NCBI GenBank assembly: GCA_910586875.1
Contig: CAJUJI010000042.1
Coordinates: 1 to 18,687, forward strand
Direction: 5' to 3'
From: an uncultured Anaerotruncus sp.
Lineage (GTDB): Bacteria; Bacillota; Clostridia; Oscillospirales; Ruminococcaceae
DNA length: 18,687 bases
Each line of letters starts with the position of its first letter. Positions within the stretch are counted from its first letter, which is position 1. Below the pieces are notes generated by a model that saw only the letters and a program-made list of their open reading frames with translations, was not told the origin of the DNA and did not search any database. Both the position numbers and the translations under genes were made by a program. Shown here one piece after another: positions 13,685 through 18,687 of this stretch.

Positions 13685-14899
13685 ATGAACCAAACCGATC
13701 GATTACGTCTGCCGCTGCTGCTGGATGGCGCAACCGGCACCGAATACATGAAAGAGGGGCTGCCCAGCGGAGTTTGTGTAGAACAGTGGGCGGCGCAGCA
13801 TCCCGAAGTGGTTGGCAAGGTGGTCTGCGCCTATGCAGATGCGGGCAGTGATGTGGTTTATGCACCGACCTTCCTGGCCAATGCGGGCAATCTGGCAAAC
13901 TATGGCCTACAGGACCGGGTGCAGACGCTTAACTGCGAGATTGTAAGCATCGTCCGCACAGCACTGGGAGAGCGAAAGGTTTTGGTTGCTGGGGATATGT
14001 CCACCACGGGGCTCATGTGCGAGCCATTTGGAGAGACCGAGTTTGTGCGCCTCATCGAAATTTACGAGGAACAGGCAAAGGCGTTGGCACAGGCCGGTGT
14101 GGATTTGCTGGTGATTGAAACAATGAGCTCGCTTGCCGAGTGCCGCGCCGCAGTATTGGCTGCGCGCAAAACCGGCTTGCCTATTCTGCTGACCATGACG
14201 GTGGACAAGGAAGGGCGCACCATGTGGGGAGATGACCTGCTTGCTTCCATGGTGGTGTTGCAGGATTTGGGAATTGCTGCGTTTGGAATGAACTGTTCCG
14301 AGGGGCCGGAGGATATGGTTCCGCTGTTCGAGCGGATCGCCCCTTATGCAAAGGTCCCACTGATTGCAAAGCCGAATGCCGGAAATCCGGTGTTGACACC
14401 GGTACAGTTCAGCCATAAGGTTGCAAGGCTGATGCGTCGCGGCGTCAAAATAATCGGCGGTTGCTGCGGGACCGATCCGGAATACCTCAGCGCATTGCGC
14501 CATATGCTGGATAGCTTTGACATTGGCAAGGTGCAGATTCCTCCGGCCGATTATGAAATTTTGGTGGCTGCGCGGGATGTGTACTATTTGGACAATGATT
14601 TGGAGTATTCCGAGCCGGTTACCTGTGAGCTGGATATGGCGGATACCCTGCTAGAGATGACGCATGAAAACTGTGACGCCGTGCTGGTGCGGTTGGATAC
14701 ACCGGATGACGGCTACCATTTCTCATTAAATGCGCATATGCTTGACATGCCGGTAGCATTTGAATCGGAATCGTTGGAGGCGCTGGAAAGTGCACTGCTG
14801 CATTATAACGGCAAGGCAATTGTTGTCTCCACCTCCTGCGAGATTGATAAGGAGGATTTGCAAACGCTGGCGGAGCGTTATGGAGCGATTGTGATGTGA
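13685..14899 (+). CDS. Homocysteine S-methyltransferase domain protein with a partial pterin-binding-like domain
   Basis: A 404-residue protein. Residues 1 to about 280 are a homocysteine S-methyltransferase barrel like MetH module 1: LLLDGATGTEYMKEGLP near the start, VVYAPTFLANAGNL, and the three zinc-binding cysteines Cys204 (GMNCSEGP), Cys260 and Cys261 (GGCCGT). Residues 305-404 resemble the first half of the MetH pterin-binding barrel (DAVLVRLDT, then MPVAFESESLEALESALLHYNGKAIVVSTS, ending ERYGAIVM). The usual IDS-x-N and NS-x-NGE pterin residues read FES-x-S and VSTSCE, so folate binding is doubtful. The chain stops halfway through that module, and no B12 domain follows. The ATG at 13685 follows GGAAAGGA. 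It may need a separate methyl-donor protein. Last gene of the ddl run. Confidence 0.85.
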   Translation: MNQTDRLRLPLLLDGATGTEYMKEGLPSGVCVEQWAAQHPEVVGKVVCAYADAGSDVVYAPTFLANAGNLANYGLQDRVQTLNCEIVSIVRTALGERKVLVAGDMSTTGLMCEPFGETEFVRLIEIYEEQAKALAQAGVDLLVIETMSSLAECRAAVLAARKTGLPILLTMTVDKEGRTMWGDDLLASMVVLQDLGIAAFGMNCSEGPEDMVPLFERIAPYAKVPLIAKPNAGNPVLTPVQFSHKVARLMRRGVKIIGGCCGTDPEYLSALRHMLDSFDIGKVQIPPADYEILVAARDVYYLDNDLEYSEPVTCELDMADTLLEMTHENCDAVLVRLDTPDDGYHFSLNAHMLDMPVAFESESLEALESALLHYNGKAIVVSTSCEIDKEDLQTLAERYGAIVM

Positions 14900-14923
14900 T
14901 ACCAACGGCAACCCAAAAATTTT

Positions 14924-14966
14924 GCCGCTCTCTTTTGCGCCGATTGCAGCAGCAAAAGAGAGCGGC
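14924..14966. terminator. Large hairpin downstream of the methyltransferase gene
   Basis: A perfect 15-bp stem (14924-14938 with 14952-14966) closes a 13-base loop, 25 bases after the stop at 14899. The plus strand has no T-run after it. On the minus strand it is followed by AAAATTTTTGGG, so it may be a backup terminator for leftward transcription from the small gene at 15038, or an RNA-end-protecting stem for the rightward message. Confidence 0.5.
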
Positions 14967-15000
14967 GCTAGCTCAAAAGCTTTCAAAAAGCCTCTCGCCA

Positions 15001-15033
15001 AAAAAAGAAAGCCCTGAGCGGGCTTTCTTTTTT
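15001..15033. terminator. Symmetrical bidirectional terminator
   Basis: A perfect 14-bp stem (AAAAAAGAAAGCCC at 15001-15014 with its inverse at 15020-15033) closes a TGAGC loop and is followed by CCTTTT on the plus strand. It ends 5 bases before the stop of the convergent small gene. Its sequence is almost the same as the stem at 751-788. Confidence 0.9.
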
Positions 15034-15037
15034 CCTT

Positions 15038-15265
15038 TTATTTTTCCTGTCCCAACGCCTTGACATATTCCTCTGTTTTGCCAGTGATATAACCCAGCGC
15101 CTCAAAGTAGGTGTCAAGCATATAGTCCATAGCACCCTGTGGATCATAGTAGGGGTTTACCTGGTCATCATTCTGCGCCTTTGCTTCCAGATGCCGCCGT
15201 GTGTAAAGCAACGCAAGGTCCTGAATAATATGGGCCATATCAAATTGTTTGTCGTTAAGTACCAT
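15038..15265 (-). CDS. Small conserved-looking protein of unknown function
   Basis: A 75-residue acidic, largely helical protein that I do not recognise. It shows MAHIIQDLALLYTRRHLEAK (10-29), then a proline/tyrosine turn NPYYDPQGAMDYMLDTYFEAL (37-57), and a charged C-terminus. No signal peptide, membrane segment or cysteines are present. It is likely real: AAGGAG lies 9 bases before the ATG at 15265, a near-consensus promoter stands at 15334-15306, and a terminator follows the stop. It is transcribed divergently from the ABC exporter gene; a functional link is possible but unproven. Confidence 0.7.
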   Translation of the reverse strand: MVLNDKQFDMAHIIQDLALLYTRRHLEAKAQNDDQVNPYYDPQGAMDYMLDTYFEALGYITGKTEEYVKALGQEK

Positions 15266-15305
15266 TCGGATAGACTCCTTTCAGTCGCCAGCTGGCTTTT
15301 TTTTT

Positions 15306-15334
15306 ATTATACAAATAAATCGTACACTTGTAAA
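15306..15334 (-). promoter_or_regulatory. Sigma-A-type promoter of the small gene
   Basis: On the minus strand, TTTACA (15334-15329), a 17-base spacer and a perfect TATAAT (15311-15306). Directly after the -10 comes a run of nine As (15305-15297), which should contain the start site. Confidence 0.85.
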
Positions 15335-15356
15335 GGTTTCGGGGATATGATAAGAT
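15328..15356 (+). promoter_or_regulatory. Sigma-A-type promoter of the ABC exporter gene, sharing its -35 with the divergent promoter
   Basis: TTGTAA (15328-15333), a 17-base spacer and TAAGAT (15351-15356) with an extended TGA before the -10. Its -35 overlaps the -35 of the leftward promoter at 15329-15334, so the two cannot be occupied together. CTTGTAAA (15327-15334) is repeated inverted as TTTACAAG at 15361-15368, near the rightward start site. Confidence 0.6.
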
Positions 15357-15403
15357 AAAGTTTACAAGATTTGTGAGGGATTGAGAGGAGTTGCAATTTT
15401 TAA

Positions 15404-17161
15404 ATGAACCGAACGATGAAGACAAGCACCTTGCTACGCCGCTTTGCGCCATATTTTAAACCGTACTGGGGTATTTTGGCGCTGGATTTATTTTGCGCGG
15501 CATTGACCACTGTTTGTGAGCTAGTGCTGCCGCTGATGGTACGCTACATTACCGATACGGGTATGAACGATATGGCGAAGCTGACCACCAGTATCATCCT
15601 GCGAATAGGCGCACTTTACCTGCTGTTGCGGATGATTGACACCTGCGCCAACTACTATATGGCGCGCACCGGCCATGTGATGGGCGCGCGGATTGAAACC
15701 GACATGCGCCGCGATTTGTTTGCACATCTCCAGCAGCTCTCCTACTCCTATTACGACAACACCAAGGTTGGACAGCTTATGGCGCGTATCACCAGCGACC
15801 TGTTCGACGTAACCGAGTTCGCTCATCACTGCCCCGAGGAATTTTTTATTGCAGGCTTAAAAATTACCGCCGCATTTCTCATTTTGGCACAGACCAACCT
15901 CTGGTTAACCTTGATTATCTTTTCCATCATCCCACTCATGCTGGTTTGCTCGATGTATTTTAACGGCCGGATGCGCCAGGCGTTCAAAAAAAGCCGCAAC
16001 CAAACCGGAGAAATCAACGCCCAGGTGGAGGATAGCCTACTGGGTGTGCGGGTGGTCAAATCGTTTGCCAATGAAGGACTAGAGCAGGAAAAATTTGAGG
16101 AGGGCAACCGCGAATTTCTCGCTATCAAAAAAGAGCAATACCGGTATATGGCAGGCTTTCAAAGCACAACCCGCACCTATGATGGTGTGATGTACATTGT
16201 TGTGGTGGTCGCTGGCGCGTTGTTCATGATTCATGGCAAAATTACTCCGGCAGATTTGATGGCTTATCTGCTGTATGTCACCACCCTGCTCACCTCGATT
16301 CGGCGGATTGTGGAGTTTACCGAGCAATTCCAGCGCGGGATGACCGGCATTGAGCGTTTTATCGAGGTAATGGACGCAACCGTAGAAATCGAGGATGCAC
16401 CGGACGCCCAGGAGTTAGGCGAGGTGCAGGGCGAGATTGTATTTGAAAACGTCAGTTTTCATTATGCCGGCGATGCACATGAGGTGCTCTCGCACATCAA
16501 TTTGCAGGTAAAGCCAGGGGACAGTGTCGCATTGGTGGGACCGTCCGGCAGCGGAAAAACCACCCTATGCAATTTATTGCCGCGCTTTTATGACGTAAGT
16601 GACGGCCGGATTCTAGTGGACGGGAAGGATATCCGCAAGCTGACCCTCCAATCGCTTCGCCGGCAGATTGGTGTTGTACAGCAGGAGGTTTACCTCTTTG
16701 CAGGCAGTGTTTACGAAAATATTGCCTATGGAAAGCCTGGCGCTACCCGCGAGCAGGTGATTGAAGCGGCAAAATTGGCGGGTGCACATGAGTTTATTAT
16801 GGAATTCCCGCAGCAGTATGATACCTATGTTGGGGAACGTGGGGTGCGCTTGTCCGGAGGCCAAAAGCAGCGCATCAGTATTGCGCGTGTATTCCTGAAA
16901 AACCCGCCGATCCTGATTTTGGATGAAGCAACCTCTGCACTGGATAACGAGAGCGAACGGATTGTGCAGCAGTCGCTGGAAAAGCTGGCACAGGGACGCA
17001 CCACCTTTACAATCGCACACCGGCTGACCACCATCCGCGGTGCACAGATGATTTTGGTGCTGACCGAGGACGGAATTGCCGAACAAGGCACCCATGAACA
17101 GCTTTTAAGTAAGGGCGGAATTTATGCGCGGCTGTATGGAATGTACACCACCCAAAAATAA
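15404..17161 (+). CDS. ABC exporter, fused membrane and ATPase domains (MsbA/MdlB-like)
   Basis: A 585-residue half-transporter with one membrane domain and one ATPase domain; two copies make a pump. About six membrane helices lie in residues 15-310, including LALDLFCAALTTVCELVLPLMV and a helix near 160-195. The ATPase domain runs from about 345 to 580: Walker A GPSGSGKTT (379-387), Q-loop VVQQE, signature LSGGQ (483-487), Walker B ILILDEATSALD (503-514) and the H-loop histidine at 539. AGGAG (15386-15390) lies 13 bases before the ATG, a rather long gap. Exporters of this class often work as heterodimers encoded by adjacent genes, but no partner gene is next to it, so a homodimer is more likely. 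The substrate (lipid, drug or peptide) is unknown. Confidence 0.93.
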   Translation: MNRTMKTSTLLRRFAPYFKPYWGILALDLFCAALTTVCELVLPLMVRYITDTGMNDMAKLTTSIILRIGALYLLLRMIDTCANYYMARTGHVMGARIETDMRRDLFAHLQQLSYSYYDNTKVGQLMARITSDLFDVTEFAHHCPEEFFIAGLKITAAFLILAQTNLWLTLIIFSIIPLMLVCSMYFNGRMRQAFKKSRNQTGEINAQVEDSLLGVRVVKSFANEGLEQEKFEEGNREFLAIKKEQYRYMAGFQSTTRTYDGVMYIVVVVAGALFMIHGKITPADLMAYLLYVTTLLTSIRRIVEFTEQFQRGMTGIERFIEVMDATVEIEDAPDAQELGEVQGEIVFENVSFHYAGDAHEVLSHINLQVKPGDSVALVGPSGSGKTTLCNLLPRFYDVSDGRILVDGKDIRKLTLQSLRRQIGVVQQEVYLFAGSVYENIAYGKPGATREQVIEAAKLAGAHEFIMEFPQQYDTYVGERGVRLSGGQKQRISIARVFLKNPPILILDEATSALDNESERIVQQSLEKLAQGRTTFTIAHRLTTIRGAQMILVLTEDGIAEQGTHEQLLSKGGIYARLYGMYTTQK

Positions 17162-17228
17162 CACAGCCGTTTTATCACCGCCATTTGCCTTTTATCGATA
17201 GGCTGTCAGGTACTCGCAAACGCATACG

Positions 17229-17267
17229 AAAAAATTCACCGGTCTTTAAAGAGCCGGTGAATTTTTT
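17229..17267. terminator. Bidirectional terminator between the ABC exporter and sodium symporter genes
   Basis: A perfect 14-bp stem (AAAAAATTCACCGG at 17229-17242 with its inverse at 17254-17267) closes an 11-base loop holding the small palindrome CTTTAAAG. Either strand gives a GC-capped stem running into Us. It lies 67 bases after the ABC stop and 44 bases beyond the stop of the opposing transporter gene. Confidence 0.9.
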
Positions 17268-17311
17268 GTTATCGCGATAGAGTCCGATAGCAACATGCAA
17301 AAACGCTGGAC

Positions 17312-18667
17312 TTATCCGATCCCTCCATAATAAACTCCGAGGATCAGTACCAAAACCGTCAGAATACAAAACACATATCTTGTCATAAATTCCAACCAGC
17401 CGCCTATCGGCCTTTCTCTTCCCTTTTGCAGCTGCTCACGCACAAATTTCGGACCATAAACCCAATAGAACAGGATACCCGCCAATCCGGCCCCAAGCGG
17501 ACAAATATAGATGGACACAAAATCCATCCAATCACTGACAATGCCTTGAATACCGATGCTGACCACAATCCCGACTGCGGCGATGGACAAAACCGCCTTG
17601 CCGCGAGAAAATCCAAGACGTTCCTGAAGTGTTGCAATCGGTGCTTCATACAGATTGATCAGCGAGGAAAGACCCGCAAAAAACACCGCGACAAAAAAGA
17701 TGATCACTAGAACGCGGCCACCCGGCATCCCTCGAAAAAGATTCGGCAGAAAAATGAACATCAAACCTGGGCCGCCCTGCGAGAGCTTCTCACCGGCGGT
17801 TGCCATCGCTGGAATGATGACCAGCGCCGCCAGCATTGCCGCCAATGTATCAAACAGCGCAACCTTCCAAGCGGAACCGATGATATCGGTATCCTCTTTC
17901 AGATAGGAGCCATAAATCAATGTTCCATTTCCAGCAAGTGACAGCGAGAAAAATGCCTGCCCCAGCGCGAACACCCAGGTTTTGGGGTCCGCCAGCATCA
18001 CAGGATCGATGGTAAACAAATAACGGTATCCATCCAATGCGCCGGGCAAGGTCAAAATATAAATTGCAAGCCCTAGAAATAATGCAAAAAATAGCGGCAT
18101 CATAATATTATTTGCCCGTTCGATGCCGGACGCAATCCCTGCCGCCATAATTAGAAAGGTGATTGCCAATCCTAAAATCTGCCAGAAATTGTTTCCAAGG
18201 GTGCAGGCAGTCGCGTTAAATGCAGCAGCATAGCCTGACACATCCTCTGGCGCCAGCGTCGCACCGGTAAAAGCGCCCAACATATACTTTAAAATCCAGC
18301 CAACGACCACCGAATAGCCAATGGCAAGCGCCAGAGAGCCAAAAACCGGAATGAGACCAATCATGGCACCAAGCTTCTTATCCTTGCCGCGGCTGGCGAC
18401 CGCCTGCTCAAATGCGCCGACCGGGCCGGAACGGGTTGCGCGACCGAAAGCCATTTCGCCAATCACACCAGAAAAGCCGATGACCCCAACAAACAGGAAA
18501 TAGGGAATCAAAAACGACGCGCCGCCATAGCCGGACACACGGCCAGGAAATAGCCAGATGTTCCCCATTCCAACCGCGGAGCCGATACAAGCTAAAATAA
18601 ATCCCCAGCGTCCGGAGAAGCCATCCCGTTTGGAGGAAGTCGCACCAACAGAATTCTTTCCATTCAT
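17312..18667 (-). CDS. Neurotransmitter:sodium symporter (SNF) family transporter
   Basis: A 451-residue inner-membrane protein of the LeuT-type NSS family, which imports amino acids or related solutes with Na+. About 11 membrane helices fit the sequence, a common number for bacterial members. TM1 has the unwound GSAVGMGNIWLFPGR (29-43), TM6 has ALGQAFFSLSLAGNGTLIYGSY, and TM8 has FFAGLSSLINLYE with the serine pair of the second sodium site. TM1 has Leu39 where most members have the outer-gate arginine (GNxWRFP); an Arg occurs four residues later. GAGGT lies 7 bases before the ATG at 18667. The promoter lies outside the window. The substrate cannot be named from sequence. Confidence 0.93.
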   Translation of the reverse strand: MNGKNSVGATSSKRDGFSGRWGFILACIGSAVGMGNIWLFPGRVSGYGGASFLIPYFLFVGVIGFSGVIGEMAFGRATRSGPVGAFEQAVASRGKDKKLGAMIGLIPVFGSLALAIGYSVVVGWILKYMLGAFTGATLAPEDVSGYAAAFNATACTLGNNFWQILGLAITFLIMAAGIASGIERANNIMMPLFFALFLGLAIYILTLPGALDGYRYLFTIDPVMLADPKTWVFALGQAFFSLSLAGNGTLIYGSYLKEDTDIIGSAWKVALFDTLAAMLAALVIIPAMATAGEKLSQGGPGLMFIFLPNLFRGMPGGRVLVIIFFVAVFFAGLSSLINLYEAPIATLQERLGFSRGKAVLSIAAVGIVVSIGIQGIVSDWMDFVSIYICPLGAGLAGILFYWVYGPKFVREQLQKGRERPIGGWLEFMTRYVFCILTVLVLILGVYYGGIG

Positions 18668-18687
18668 AGATAATACCTCATTTAATA

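Overview
The window looks like a chromosomal, housekeeping stretch of a spore-forming, low-to-medium-GC member of the Clostridia; Oscillospirales/Ruminococcaceae-like is my guess. The reasons are Shine-Dalgarno sites close to AGGAGG before most genes, TTG/GTG starts, a YtvI-type sporulation membrane protein behind a sigma-E-like promoter, the Firmicutes gene orders rpmG-secE-nusG-rplK-rplA and ywiB-argS, and PheB-type ACT protein genes beside homoserine dehydrogenase. I see no mobile element, CRISPR array, tRNA, rRNA or prophage gene.

Layout. (1) 100-732 (+) HAD phosphatase, converging on 856-1911 (-) ytvI-like gene across a symmetrical terminator. (2) 2155-6086 (+): ACT regulator (pheB-like), homoserine dehydrogenase, homoserine kinase and aspartokinase. 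This is an aspartate-family block without thrC. The aspartokinase gene carries an internal ribosome binding site that predicts a separate beta subunit. (3) 6117-8716 (-): rpmG, secE, nusG, rplK and rplA, then, past a terminator, a DUF3781 gene. Two RNA hairpins, one before rplK and one before rplA, copy the L1-binding element of 23S rRNA. (4) 9068-14899 (+): a six-gene run of ddl, DUF4279 protein, murI, ywiB-like, argS, and a homocysteine methyltransferase with a half-sized second domain. It starts at a promoter flanked by TTGTA/TACAA dyads. (5) 15038-15265 (-) small unknown protein and 15404-17161 (+) ABC exporter, transcribed divergently from promoters whose -35 boxes overlap. (6) 17312-18667 (-) neurotransmitter:sodium symporter family transporter.

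The genes link to amino-acid supply (aspartate to homoserine, phosphohomoserine and aspartyl phosphate), peptidoglycan precursors (D-Glu from MurI, D-Ala-D-Ala from Ddl), translation (L33, L11, L1, NusG, ArgS) and membrane transport. I did not find a clearly new multi-gene system. The most rewarding signals are regulatory: the paired L1 target mimics, the aspartokinase internal start, the sigma-E-like promoter of ytvI, the dyads around the ddl promoter, the overlapping divergent promoters near 15330, and the truncated pterin-like domain on the methyltransferase.
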